From Pseudomonas cichorii (GTDB lineage: Bacteria > Pseudomonadota > Gammaproteobacteria > Pseudomonadales > Pseudomonadaceae), in assembly GCF_003700275.1 (NCBI RefSeq), contig NZ_RBRE01000038.1, positions 1-45,208 of the forward strand: a stretch of DNA of 45,208 nt, in the 5' to 3' direction. The notes below the pieces were generated by a model that was not told the origin of the DNA, did not search any database, and saw only the letters and a list, made by a program, of their open reading frames with translations. The translations under genes were made by a program, and so were the position numbers. Below, in pieces: positions 8,912-17,656 of the stretch. Within the stretch, counting starts at the first letter, position 1; each line of letters opens with the position of its first letter.

Positions 8912-10240
8912 TCAGTGGAACATTTCGGCGATCAGCACTGCGCCTATGAAAGTGCCGAAGTTGGCGAGAAACGACACCAGCACAATCCTCCAGCCCAGGC
9001 GGCGGAAGGCCGGAAGGTCCTTGGCAATCGACAGGCCCGCGAAGGTCAGCATGGGCGTGATCACCGCCAGCATGTTGATCGAGCTGGTCAGGCGGGTGAT
9101 TTCCGCCGCGAAAGGGCAGGCCGGCGAGGTCAGGAACATCGCCACCAGCGACACCATGCACACTGCCGGAATCTTGCGGCGTAGCAGGTTGCACAGCAGC
9201 TCACCAGCGAAGGCACAGAAGATCATGATGCCCATGCCGGTCAAGGCATCGGCGGACAGGGTCTTGTAACCGACGTAGTTGGCGATCAGTGCCAGGGCAC
9301 CGGCGGCCAGCCAGGCACTGACCTTGCCGGCCCAGCTCAGATCGGGGACTTCGAGCGAGACATCCTTGCTGCTGATGTTTTCGCTGGTGATGGAGGCCTT
9401 GGTGGTACGGCCGATCAACGGCTCCAGCACCCGATAACCCCAGACCGCCAGCGGCAGGGAGATGAACAGGGTGAAGTAGGTGCCGATGGTGGTGGTGATC
9501 AGGTTGGACGCTGCCGCCAGTGTCATGACTTCCTTGGCGACTTCCGGAGTCTGTTGCGCGGCGATGGCGCCTGCTGCAGCGGCCATCATGCTGCCCGAAC
9601 CAATGCCCGAGCCCATGGCCAGCGAGTTGGGATGGAAGATCCCGAGGCTGGTGATGAAGCCGGCCACGATGGCAATGAACAGCGCGCCGAACAGTGTGCC
9701 GGTCAGGTATTCGGCCAGCACCCCGCGACCTTCGGGGGAGTCCATGCCATAACGCTCACCGATGATTGCCAGGCTGGGTTCGCGACCGACAGAGAAGGTT
9801 GCGCCAATCGCTTCACGCTTGATGCCCAGCATCAGGGCGACCGGCAGGCCGAGCACGACGGTGCCGACGAAGTGGCCGAACTCCTGGAACAACAACGCCC
9901 AGCCCGAAGCGAACACCACAGGCAGCGAGCCTCCGACCACCAGGCCAAGCTTGGCGATGAAAATCAGCAGGGCAGGTTGCAGGATTGAGGCTGCGCGCAG
10001 TTGCGTCGCGTAGTCGATGCCGATGGTGCCGGGCATCCGGCGGCTGGCGATACCGATTACCGCCCCCAGAACCAGTGCCCAGACCATGGGCAGCAAGACG
10101 ACTTTGCCAGGCCCCAGAGGAATATTGATGGCGCCGATCAATTCGGCGGCGATGAGGATGATTGCGGCCCAGGTATACAGTTTTACGGTGGCTGAAATAG
10201 CCTGCTTGTCACCCGCCACTGAGGCCTGTGAATGTTGCAT
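8912..10240 (-). CDS. DUF3100 family integral membrane protein, putative transporter
   Basis: A 442-residue polytopic membrane protein with about ten to twelve hydrophobic segments, from YTWAAIILIAAELIGAI near residue 27 to the last helix LVSFLANFGTFIGAVLIAEM. The central region with FQEFGHFVGTVVLGLP, IGATFSVGREPSLAI and the Gly/Ala-rich SGIGSGSMMAAAAGAIAA is what I recognise as DUF3100. Such proteins look like transporters but have no established substrate that I know of. The start has an AAGGGG ribosome site. Given the neighbours (serine dehydratase, LysR gene, M20 amidohydrolase), uptake or export of an amino acid or N-acyl amino acid is a plausible role, but this is inference. Confidence 0.72.
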   Translation of the reverse strand: MQHSQASVAGDKQAISATVKLYTWAAIILIAAELIGAINIPLGPGKVVLLPMVWALVLGAVIGIASRRMPGTIGIDYATQLRAASILQPALLIFIAKLGLVVGGSLPVVFASGWALLFQEFGHFVGTVVLGLPVALMLGIKREAIGATFSVGREPSLAIIGERYGMDSPEGRGVLAEYLTGTLFGALFIAIVAGFITSLGIFHPNSLAMGSGIGSGSMMAAAAGAIAAQQTPEVAKEVMTLAAASNLITTTIGTYFTLFISLPLAVWGYRVLEPLIGRTTKASITSENISSKDVSLEVPDLSWAGKVSAWLAAGALALIANYVGYKTLSADALTGMGIMIFCAFAGELLCNLLRRKIPAVCMVSLVAMFLTSPACPFAAEITRLTSSINMLAVITPMLTFAGLSIAKDLPAFRRLGWRIVLVSFLANFGTFIGAVLIAEMFH

Positions 10241-10544
10241 GATGATCCCCTTGCCTGCTGAATGACCTTGAAGGCCTTATCAATCGTTGTTGTGCTTTTC
10301 AGGTAGGCGCGTTGTGGCGCCCGGGGCAGCTTTAAAGTCCATGGTGTGCATGGAAACCCTTGTGGGGCTGAATATTCTTGTAAGGTCTGACTGGTATCTC
10401 GACCCAGGCTGCTATGAACCTTTGCTGCGAGTATGCAGAGCGGTATCCAGCACACCAATATTGCGAACTTTATTTATCGTTGCCTTAAAGTGAACACAGA
10501 ATGTAGGGAATTAGGCGGGAAGACATTGCATTGTCGAGCAGCAT

Positions 10545-10577
10545 GTGGGACCGGATCCGGCGGCGCTCCGGTCCCAC
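10545..10577. repeat. Perfect 11-bp inverted repeat (hairpin), not of the local REP type
   Basis: GTGGGACCGGA (10545-10555) and TCCGGTCCCAC (10567-10577) pair perfectly around an 11-base GC-rich loop. The sequence differs from the GGAGCGGATTC REP family seen elsewhere here, so it may be a second REP class or a factor-independent terminator without a clear T run. Confidence 0.65.
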
Positions 10578-10640
10578 AGTCCACCTGTTTGCTGAGCGAC
10601 AGCGCAGTGTCAGGAGTACTGCGGGACCTCCTACCGGGTA

Positions 10641-10660
10641 GGAGCGGATTCATCCGCGAC
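10641..10660 (+). repeat. Single REP unit next to the hglS stop codon
   Basis: GGAGCGGATTCATCCGCGAC matches the local REP consensus at 19 of 20 positions and folds internally (GCGGAT / ATCCGC). It ends four bases before the hglS stop complement at 10665, where it could form the 3' end of that transcript. Confidence 0.8.
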
Positions 10661-10664
10661 GGGT

Positions 10665-12035
10665 TTACAGGAGGCTGATGGCCGTCTCGATTGACCGGCG
10701 CTGGGTGTCGGCATACAGCTTCAGTTCATTGATGGTCTGAAGCCCGAGCGCCTTCTGGAAATCATCCTGATTGGAGTTGGTCGCATAATGCGCTTGTGAG
10801 TCGTCGCCCAGGTTGGACTGGAAGATCCCCGCTGCGCTCACCGGCAGGAAGTCTTCATACACCAGCGGCTCGAAGCGAATATGCCCGGCCTTGATCTGTT
10901 GTTCCAGGTCGCTGGCAGGCTGACCGTTGTTGCGTGCCGCGATGCCTTTGTCGGTCGCGAAGTAGCGGAAGTAGGCCATATCCTGCTCTCGCATTTCGCT
11001 GTAGCTGTCGGGGAAAGCCTGGAAGGTTTTCTCCAGCAGTTGCGCGTAACGCACGGCATTGGCTTCGTTGGGAAACTCGCCCAGTTCCTCGCGGGCGGCA
11101 TTGAGCAACTGATCGTACAGCGCCCGGCCTTTGGGCGTGAGCGCTGCGCCGCGTTGTTCGATTTCCCCGAAGCGTGCCGAATGGCTGCCGGACTCACCGC
11201 TGAACGTGATGGCTTCTTCCAGTGCCTTGAAGCTGGTCTGGCGCAGCAGGATCGGGCATTCGCGACGTGGCGGGCCTTCGACCACCGCTTTGGGCGTGAT
11301 GCCTTTGCCGGGCATGCCGGCTTGCACGGCATCGATGTCTAGGGTGCGCGGAGTCAGGTGGTTGATGTGCGGACCGCGGAAGGCGACCACGTCGGCAATC
11401 AGCCGATGCTGGGCATTGAGCTGCTTGTAATCCTGTAACGATACCGTCGCGCTGTTGTGCCAGCGGAAGGTTTCCAGCGCCTGCTGCACGAACTCGGCGG
11501 CGTCTGCTTCGCTCAGGCCGCCATCCTGTTCATGCTTCTCGATCAGCTCAAGCGCCCTGGCGGTAAAGATCTGGCGCCTGGCCAGAACCTGCTCGGCAAA
11601 CTGGCGCAGCTCCTGGTTTTCGATCAGTTCAAGGCGCAGCAGTGAGGTGAAGACGCGGAACGGGCTGACCTGCAGCGACTGCTCGTGCACCGCCCGAAAC
11701 GCGGTGGAGTGAACCGGCACCCCGGCGGGTGTCAGGTCGTAATAACCCACCGGCTCCATGCCCATGACCGCGAACAGGCGGGCAAGGGTCGCCAGTTCCA
11801 GCGCAGTGCCGACCCGAATCGCGCCGTGGCGCTCCATGTCCAGACGCTGGATTTCACCGGTCTGCTGCAAGCTCTCCCGAACCCCGGGCTGGTGAGTCAT
11901 GACCGCGTCGTTGATTTCGGCGACCAGTTCCATCAAGGTGCCGTAGAGCGGGACTTCGGCCTGGTACATCTGCGACATGGCGCGGGAAAAGCTGGCTCGA
12001 ATGTCATCACGGTTTGCAAAGGTAGCAGTGCTCAT
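10665..12035 (-). CDS. hglS: 2-oxoadipate dioxygenase/decarboxylase (HglS/YdcJ, DUF1338)
   Basis: A 456-residue protein of the DUF1338/YdcJ family, whose Pseudomonas putida member HglS converts 2-oxoadipate to D-2-hydroxyglutarate with Fe(II) and O2. His70 and Arg74 (RHGAIRVGT), His226 (GPHINHLTPR) and a glutamate in GEIEQRG (291-297) match the expected His-His-Glu iron site and substrate arginine. The frame is open seven codons upstream, but ATG 12035 has a GGAGAA ribosome site and starts MSTATFANRDDIR. It lies 42 bp downstream of the aminotransferase on the same strand and ends the catabolic route that begins with amaA and amaB next door. Confidence 0.92.
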   Translation of the reverse strand: MSTATFANRDDIRASFSRAMSQMYQAEVPLYGTLMELVAEINDAVMTHQPGVRESLQQTGEIQRLDMERHGAIRVGTALELATLARLFAVMGMEPVGYYDLTPAGVPVHSTAFRAVHEQSLQVSPFRVFTSLLRLELIENQELRQFAEQVLARRQIFTARALELIEKHEQDGGLSEADAAEFVQQALETFRWHNSATVSLQDYKQLNAQHRLIADVVAFRGPHINHLTPRTLDIDAVQAGMPGKGITPKAVVEGPPRRECPILLRQTSFKALEEAITFSGESGSHSARFGEIEQRGAALTPKGRALYDQLLNAAREELGEFPNEANAVRYAQLLEKTFQAFPDSYSEMREQDMAYFRYFATDKGIAARNNGQPASDLEQQIKAGHIRFEPLVYEDFLPVSAAGIFQSNLGDDSQAHYATNSNQDDFQKALGLQTINELKLYADTQRRSIETAISLL

Positions 12036-12077
12036 CTGGATCGTTTCTCCGCACAAATTCCAGTTAACAGGTCGAGC

Positions 12078-13328
12078 TCAATCGAGGGCCGCCAGACAGC
12101 GCTCGAAGATATCCAGCCCTTCATTCAGGATTTCCGGCTCGATGGTCAGCGGTGCCAGCAAGCGGATGATGTGCCGCGACTTGCCACTGGGCATCAACAA
12201 CAATCCGGCGTCTCTGGCCAGTTGCAGCAACTGGGCCAGTTGTCGGGTACCGGGTGCGCCTTGTGGGGTCATCAGTTCGATGCCGCGCATGGCGCCCACG
12301 CCGGTCAGCCGGCCCAGATAAGGCGACAGCTTCTGTTCCTGCCAGCCACGGTAGCGGCCCAGGATGATGTTTTCCTGGGTTTCGCCCCAGCGCGAGAGGT
12401 TTTCATCGCTCATCTGTTGCAGCGATGCGAGCCCGGCTGCGCAAGCGATCGGATTACCCGAATAGGTGCCACCGAGCCCGCCCTTGGGCAAGGTGTCGAG
12501 CAGATGCTTGCGACCCACCACGGCACCCAGCGGAATGCCTCCGGCGATGCTTTTGCCGAGCAGGATCAGGTCCGGCTCGATGCCCAGGCGGCTGAAGGCA
12601 AAACGCTGACCGGTGCGGCCGAAGCCGGACTGGATCTCGTCGGCAATCAGCACGATCCCCTTCTCATCGCAGAACCTGCGCAATGCCTGGGCGAACTCCG
12701 GCTCCATGGGCAGAAAACCGCCTTCGCCCTGAACCGCTTCAAAGATAAAGCAGGCCACATCGCTGACATCGATCTCGACACTGAACAGACGATCCATGGC
12801 CTGGAGCGCTTGTTCAGTCGTAACGCCGGTGTCCTTGCTCGGAAAGGGCAGGTGATACACGGTGCCGGGCAGCAGGCCGATACTTTGTTTGTAGGGCGCG
12901 ACCTTGCCATTGAGGTTCAGGGTTGCCAGGGTCCGCCCATGGAACGCGCCATCGAAGGCAATGACTGCCGAACGCCCGGTGGCGCTGCGTACGATTTTCA
13001 AGGCGTTTTCCGCCGCTTCCGCGCCGCTGTTGGTGAGCATGCCGCTGAGCGGATAGCTGACCGGCACGAACTGCTCCAGCTGGTTCATGAACTGGATGTA
13101 CGGTTCATGGGGCGTGGCATTGAACGCGTAATGGGTCAGCTTTTGCGCCTGTTGCTGAATGGCCTTGACCACCAGCGGGTTGCAGTGGCCCAGATTCAAC
13201 ACACCGATGCCGCCGACGAAATCGATATAGCGCTTGCCGGTCGTGTCCCAGACCTCGGCGTTCTTGCCGTGGGAAAGGGTGACAGGATGAACGAATGAAA
13301 TGGAGGCGCTGATATTTTCGTTGTTCAC
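12078..13328 (-). CDS. Class III aminotransferase, probable 2-aminoadipate transaminase
   Basis: A 416-residue PLP-dependent class III aminotransferase. It shows [13 protein letters not shown] near residue 39, [13 protein letters not shown] near 99, the PLP aspartate in [14 protein letters not shown], and the Schiff-base lysine in [13 protein letters not shown]. It starts with GTG at 13328. The family contains GABA and 2-aminoadipate transaminases. Its place between hglS and the LysR gene, beside amaB-amaA, argues for transfer of the amino group from L-2-aminoadipate to 2-oxoglutarate, giving the 2-oxoadipate that HglS uses; a P. putida homologue is assigned that function. GABA aminotransferase remains possible. 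Confidence 0.82.
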   Translation of the reverse strand: MNNENISASISFVHPVTLSHGKNAEVWDTTGKRYIDFVGGIGVLNLGHCNPLVVKAIQQQAQKLTHYAFNATPHEPYIQFMNQLEQFVPVSYPLSGMLTNSGAEAAENALKIVRSATGRSAVIAFDGAFHGRTLATLNLNGKVAPYKQSIGLLPGTVYHLPFPSKDTGVTTEQALQAMDRLFSVEIDVSDVACFIFEAVQGEGGFLPMEPEFAQALRRFCDEKGIVLIADEIQSGFGRTGQRFAFSRLGIEPDLILLGKSIAGGIPLGAVVGRKHLLDTLPKGGLGGTYSGNPIACAAGLASLQQMSDENLSRWGETQENIILGRYRGWQEQKLSPYLGRLTGVGAMRGIELMTPQGAPGTRQLAQLLQLARDAGLLLMPSGKSRHIIRLLAPLTIEPEILNEGLDIFERCLAALD

Positions 13329-13477
13329 TGGAAGCGCTCCGGCAACGAATCACGACGGATGGGGGACAGGGTGTTCGGGGGCATGCGCAAAGACATCGCT
13401 TCATCCTGCTGGGTTGGACGTTGCGCCTATCTAAACCAACAACCGACTTGCCCCGCAAACGAAATAAAATCGTCGTG

Positions 13478-14389
13478 TCATTCCAATAATTCTGAATGTC
13501 GGGCTTTTACCCGCTGCCTGATCCACTCCACGAACGCCTTGACCTTGGGCACCTGCGCCGCATGTTCGGCATGCGCCAGAAAATGCGAACCGTCGCTCTG
13601 CATGGAATGATTCCAGGCGATCACCAGCTTGCCTTCGGCCAGTTCGTCGCTGACCAGATAGCGCGGCACCAGGGCTATCCCGCAACCTGACTGGGCGGCG
13701 CGAATGCACATATAGAAGGTGTCGAAACGCGGGCCGTGATAGCTGTTCTGCGAGTGCAGGTTCTGCTCCAGAAACCATCCATGCCAGGCTTCCGGGCGCG
13801 AGGTGCATTGCAGCAGGATATGGCCGGTCAAGGCCTGGGCACTGGGAATGCTGTGGCGGGCCATCCATTCCGGGGCGCACACCGGCACCATTTCTTCCTT
13901 GAACAGCTCGATGCAGGTGGCGCCAGGCCAGGTGCCCTGACCGAAAAAGAACGCTACATCGGCCTTGGCCCGGACCAGATCGAAAGGCTCCAGCTCGCTG
14001 CGGATATCCAGGTGAATCCCCGGATTCCGGCTGCTGAACCCCTTCAGGTTCGGCACCAGCCAGCGGTCGCCAAAGGTCGGCTGGGTTGCAATTTTCAGTA
14101 CCTCCGTTTCGCCGCCATAAGTCAGGATGTAGCGACTCGACATGTCCACCTGAATCAGGATCTTGCTCACCTCGGCCATATACAGTTCGCCCGCTGGGGT
14201 CAGGTGCAGGCGACGGCGGATACGCTGGAACAGCGGGTGGCAAAGCATCTCTTCCAGTTGCGCGACCTGCTTGCTTACCGCGCTCTGGGTGAGGTGCAGT
14301 TCCTGTGCGGCGCGAGTGAAGTTCAAGTGACGGGCCGCGGCTTCAAAACACTGCAAGGCGGTCGTTGAGGGCATCAAACGCTTGGACAT
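13478..14389 (-). CDS. LysR-family regulator of the lysine/pipecolate genes (AmaR-like)
   Basis: A 303-residue LysR regulator of the GcvA-like subgroup; the helix-turn-helix (about residues 20-50) includes NFTRAAQELHLTQSAVSKQ, and the effector domain starts near residue 92 (EVLKIATQPTFGDRWL). It is divergent from amaB and upstream of the aminotransferase and hglS on the minus strand, 149 bp before the former, so it sits at the hinge of the whole lysine block. Position matches the LysR gene called amaR beside amaBA in P. putida. I infer that it responds to a lysine-pathway intermediate. Confidence 0.83.
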   Translation of the reverse strand: MSKRLMPSTTALQCFEAAARHLNFTRAAQELHLTQSAVSKQVAQLEEMLCHPLFQRIRRRLHLTPAGELYMAEVSKILIQVDMSSRYILTYGGETEVLKIATQPTFGDRWLVPNLKGFSSRNPGIHLDIRSELEPFDLVRAKADVAFFFGQGTWPGATCIELFKEEMVPVCAPEWMARHSIPSAQALTGHILLQCTSRPEAWHGWFLEQNLHSQNSYHGPRFDTFYMCIRAAQSGCGIALVPRYLVSDELAEGKLVIAWNHSMQSDGSHFLAHAEHAAQVPKVKAFVEWIRQRVKARHSELLE

Positions 14390-14421
14390 TACCGGTTACC
14401 TGTTGACATGCAAGATAGATC

Positions 14422-14436
14422 ATTCCAAAACGGAAT
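14422..14436. promoter_or_regulatory. Candidate operator (LysR type) in the amaB divergent region
   Basis: ATTCCAAAACGGAAT is a perfect ATTCC/GGAAT dyad with a 5-bp spacer, containing a T-N11-A core. It lies 33 bp upstream of the LysR gene and 98 bp upstream of the amaB GTG, the usual place for a LysR recognition site in a divergent promoter. Confidence 0.5.
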
Positions 14437-14476
14437 CATGTTTTTCTAAATGGTCGTTTGTGACAAGGGCGATTGC

Positions 14477-14492
14477 GGATCAATACTGATCC
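14477..14492. promoter_or_regulatory. Second dyad in front of amaB
   Basis: GGATCAATACTGATCC is a perfect 6-bp inverted repeat with a 4-bp spacer, 42 bp upstream of the amaB start. It could be a downstream activation or repression site, or bind another regulator. Confidence 0.35.
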
Positions 14493-14534
14493 ACATCAAT
14501 GATTTCAACCAGTGTCATCTGCAGGAGAATCAAT

Positions 14535-16025
14535 GTGGTTGCCAATTTGTTAGCAAGCCTGGGCGTGGCGAAAAGTGCCTACACCGAAGGGGACTACCCC
14601 GTTCATACCCCTATCGATGGCAGCCAGATTGCCTCCGTCACTCTCGAAGGCAAGGCACAGGTGCTGGCGCGTATCGACAGCGCCCAGAGTGCTTTCCTGA
14701 AATGGCGCACGGTGCCAGCCCCGCGTCGCGGCGAACTGGTGCGGATCTTCGGTGAAGTATTGCGCGAGCACAAAGCCGAACTGGGCGAACTGGTGTCCAT
14801 CGAGGCCGGCAAGATCACTCAGGAAGGGCTGGGCGAAGTGCAGGAAATGATCGACATCTGCGACTTCGCGGTCGGTCTTTCCCGTCAGTTGTACGGCCTG
14901 ACCATCGCCTCCGAGCGTCCAGGCCACCATATGCGTGAAACCTGGCATCCGCTGGGCGTGGTGGGGGTGATCAGTGCGTTCAACTTCCCGGTTGCAGTCT
15001 GGGCCTGGAACACCGCGCTGGCGCTGGTGTGCGGCAACCCGGTGATCTGGAAACCGTCCGAGAAAACCCCGCTGACCGCACTGGCCAGCCAGGCCTTGTT
15101 CGACAAGGCCCTGAAAATCTTCGGTGATGCTCCCGAAGGGCTGGCGCAACTGATCATCGGTGATCGCGAGGCGGGCGAGGCTCTGGTCGATGACCCGCGT
15201 GTGCCGCTGGTCAGCGCCACCGGCAGCACCCGCATGGGCCGCGAAGTGGGGCCACGGGTCGCGGCGCGTTTCGGGCGCAGCATTCTCGAACTGGGCGGCA
15301 ACAACGCCATGATCCTGGCCCCGAGCGCCGATCTGGATCTGGCCGTGCGCGGCATCCTGTTCAGCGCCGTGGGCACTGCCGGTCAGCGCTGCACCACATT
15401 GCGTCGGCTGATCGTGCATCGCTCGATCAAGGACGAAGTGGTGGCCAGGGTCAAGGCAGCCTACGGCAAGGTGCGTGTCGGTGATCCACGGGAAGGCAAC
15501 CTGATCGGCCCGCTGATCGACAAGCAGGCGTTTGCCGCCATGCAGGATGCGCTGGCCAAGGCCCGCGATGAAGGCGGGCAGGTTTTCGGTGGCGAGCGCC
15601 AGTTGCAGGCTCAATACCCCAATGGCTACTACGTGACCCCGGCCATCGCCGAGATGCCGGGTCAGAGCGATGTGGTGCGCCACGAAACCTTCGCACCGAT
15701 TCTCTACGTGCTGGCCTACGACGAGTTTGAAGAGGCGCTGCGCCTCAACAACGAAGTGCCACAAGGCCTGTCGTCATGCATTTTCACCACCGACATTCGT
15801 GAAGCCGAAGCATTCCAGGGTGCGGCCGGCAGTGACTGCGGGATCGCCAACGTCAACATCGGTACCAGCGGTGCGGAAATCGGCGGGGCATTTGGCGGTG
15901 AGAAGGAAACCGGTGGCGGCCGTGAGTCCGGCTCCGATTCCTGGAGAGCTTACATGCGCCGTCAGACCAACACGGTCAACTATTCCCGCGAGCTGCCACT
16001 GGCTCAAGGGATTGTTTTCGACTGA
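14535..16025 (+). CDS. amaB: L-2-aminoadipate-6-semialdehyde dehydrogenase
   Basis: A 496-residue ALDH7-type dehydrogenase that oxidises L-aminoadipate semialdehyde (in equilibrium with piperideine-6-carboxylate) to L-2-aminoadipate. ISAFNFPVAVWAWN carries the catalytic Asn, LELGGNNAMI the general-base Glu and GTAGQRCTTLRR the nucleophilic Cys. The frame is open to an ATG at 14499, but I start at GTG 14535: AGGAG lies 7 bases before it and the resulting VVANLLASLGVAKSAYTEGDYPVHTP is the N-terminus expected for AmaB. The first gene of the amaB-amaA-permease group, divergent from its likely LysR regulator. Confidence 0.92.
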   Translation: MVANLLASLGVAKSAYTEGDYPVHTPIDGSQIASVTLEGKAQVLARIDSAQSAFLKWRTVPAPRRGELVRIFGEVLREHKAELGELVSIEAGKITQEGLGEVQEMIDICDFAVGLSRQLYGLTIASERPGHHMRETWHPLGVVGVISAFNFPVAVWAWNTALALVCGNPVIWKPSEKTPLTALASQALFDKALKIFGDAPEGLAQLIIGDREAGEALVDDPRVPLVSATGSTRMGREVGPRVAARFGRSILELGGNNAMILAPSADLDLAVRGILFSAVGTAGQRCTTLRRLIVHRSIKDEVVARVKAAYGKVRVGDPREGNLIGPLIDKQAFAAMQDALAKARDEGGQVFGGERQLQAQYPNGYYVTPAIAEMPGQSDVVRHETFAPILYVLAYDEFEEALRLNNEVPQGLSSCIFTTDIREAEAFQGAAGSDCGIANVNIGTSGAEIGGAFGGEKETGGGRESGSDSWRAYMRRQTNTVNYSRELPLAQGIVFD

Positions 16026-16036
16026 CAGACAGGGAA

Positions 16037-16059
16037 TCAGGCCCGCAGGACGGGCCTGA
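16037..16059 (+). terminator. Intercistronic hairpin between amaB and amaA
   Basis: TCAGGCCCG (16037-16045) pairs perfectly with CGGGCCTGA (16051-16059) around a 5-base loop. No T run follows, so it more likely stabilises or attenuates than fully terminates, leaving amaA expressed at a different level from amaB. Confidence 0.6.
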
Positions 16060-16091
16060 AACTTCATCGCGCATGGGGCTGGAGTTCTGCA

Positions 16092-17378
16092 ATGGCGAAA
16101 TTTCGTCAAGAGTGTCTGTGGGAACAACTGACGCCGCAACGGCCAAGCCATCCGCCGTTGATCGGTGAGCGCTCGGCGGATGTCTGCGTGATCGGGGCGG
16201 GTTTTACCGGCCTGTCTGCCGCACTTCAGTTGCTTGAAGGCGGCAAGTCCGTGTGCATCGTGGAGGCCCATCAGGTGGGCCACGGTGGTTCGGGACGTAA
16301 CGTGGGACTGGTCAATGCCGGGACCTGGGTGGCGCCGGACGAGCTGGAAAAAGTTCTGGGCAGTGCCGAGGCCAGTCGCCTCAATGGCGCACTGGGTGCG
16401 GCACCGGCGCTGGTGTTTTCCACCATCGATAAATACGCCATCGATTGTCAGGAAACCCGCACCGGCACCCTGCACATGGCGCACAACGCCAAGGGACTGG
16501 CCGACCTTCGCAGCCGTGCCGAGCAATGGCAGCGGCGTGGCGCCAACGTCGAGCTGCTGACCGGCAAGGTCTGTGAAGACGCCTGCGGCACCGACAGGAT
16601 CGCTGGCGCGTTGCTCGATCACCGGGCCGGCACCGTCAATCCCATGGCTTATGCCTCCGGGATGGCCACTAACGTGGTCGCGCGTGGCGGGTTGCTGTTC
16701 GGCGAGTCACCGGTAACCGGGCTGCAACGCACCGACGATGGCTGGAAAGTTTCTACCGATCTGGGCAGCGTGCGGGCCGAAAAAGTCATCATCGCGTCCA
16801 ATGCCTACACCGAAGGCGAATGGACCGATGTGAAGGATCACATCTTTGCCGGTTACTACTATCAAGTGGCATCGCAGCCGCTCAGTGGTCCGGAACAGGA
16901 AGGCATTCTGCGTGGCGGACAAGGTTCCTGGGATACGCGCACGGTACTGAGCAGCATTCGTCGTGACGCCCACGGAAGGCTGTTGCTCGGCAGCCTGGGC
17001 AATGCCGGCAATTATCCGCTGTGGTTCATTCGTCAATGGGCCGACCGCATCCAGCAGCATTACTTCCCGCAACTGGGCAAGGTCGAGTGGCAGTGCACCT
17101 GGACGGGCCGGATCGGTTTTACCCCAGACCATTTGCTGCGCCTGTTCGAGCCCGCGCCGGGTCTGTTGGCTGCGACCGGTTTCAATGGCCGTGGCGTGAC
17201 CACCGGGACGCTGGTGGGCAAATGCTTTGCGGACTATGTGCTCAGCGATGATGCCAAGGCCTTGCCGGTAAGCTTCTCGAAGAGCAAGGCGGTGCTGGGC
17301 AGCTCATTGCGCACCCTGGCCTACGATGCCGGGTTCAGTCTGTATCACGCCGGGCAATGCCTGCGCGTCGTACTTTGA
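16092..17378 (+). CDS. amaA: L-pipecolate oxidase (FAD-dependent)
   Basis: A 428-residue FAD-dependent amine oxidase of the DAO/glycine-oxidase fold. The dinucleotide motif DVCVIGAGFTGLSAALQL lies at about residues 30-47, followed by GHGGSGRNVGLVNAG; the C-terminus keeps GFNGRGVTTGTLVGK. In P. putida AmaA oxidises L-pipecolate to piperideine-6-carboxylate, whose open form is the AmaB substrate. Gene order amaB-amaA and the length agree with that assignment. Only 66 bp, including a hairpin, separate the two genes. Confidence 0.9.
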   Translation: MAKFRQECLWEQLTPQRPSHPPLIGERSADVCVIGAGFTGLSAALQLLEGGKSVCIVEAHQVGHGGSGRNVGLVNAGTWVAPDELEKVLGSAEASRLNGALGAAPALVFSTIDKYAIDCQETRTGTLHMAHNAKGLADLRSRAEQWQRRGANVELLTGKVCEDACGTDRIAGALLDHRAGTVNPMAYASGMATNVVARGGLLFGESPVTGLQRTDDGWKVSTDLGSVRAEKVIIASNAYTEGEWTDVKDHIFAGYYYQVASQPLSGPEQEGILRGGQGSWDTRTVLSSIRRDAHGRLLLGSLGNAGNYPLWFIRQWADRIQQHYFPQLGKVEWQCTWTGRIGFTPDHLLRLFEPAPGLLAATGFNGRGVTTGTLVGKCFADYVLSDDAKALPVSFSKSKAVLGSSLRTLAYDAGFSLYHAGQCLRVVL

Positions 17379-17656
17379 TTTTTTAAAAGAATAAAACGCC
17401 ATACAACAAAAAAACTTCATTCCATTTCTGCTGCCGTCGAAATCAATGCAAGGAAATCCAAATGGCAAGTTCCACACTCGCCCGGCTTCGCCGTGGCAGT
17501 CTTTCGGCATCCGGTCTATCTGAATTCCGTTTGAAAGTAAGCCAATAAAGCAGTGTAAGCACTGCGCCAACAACAATGCTTATTCAAAAACAGGTTGCGT
17601 CGTCGGACGGCCTCTTTGCGTGCCGCCCTGTGCAACTTTCACGTTGAGGGTAGAAC

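Larger units (their letters stand above)
10241..10664. other. 424-bp intergenic region with a palindrome and a REP unit
   Basis: This stretch holds the promoter region of the DUF3100 gene on its left and the 3' side of hglS on its right. I find no convincing coding sequence. It contains a perfect 11-bp inverted repeat at 10545-10577 and one REP unit at 10641-10660, listed separately. Confidence 0.6.

Noticed and set aside
11685..13298. Plus-strand frame of 537 codons
   Set aside because: It is antisense to hglS and the aminotransferase, both with intact motifs. Long antisense frames are common in GC-rich DNA.
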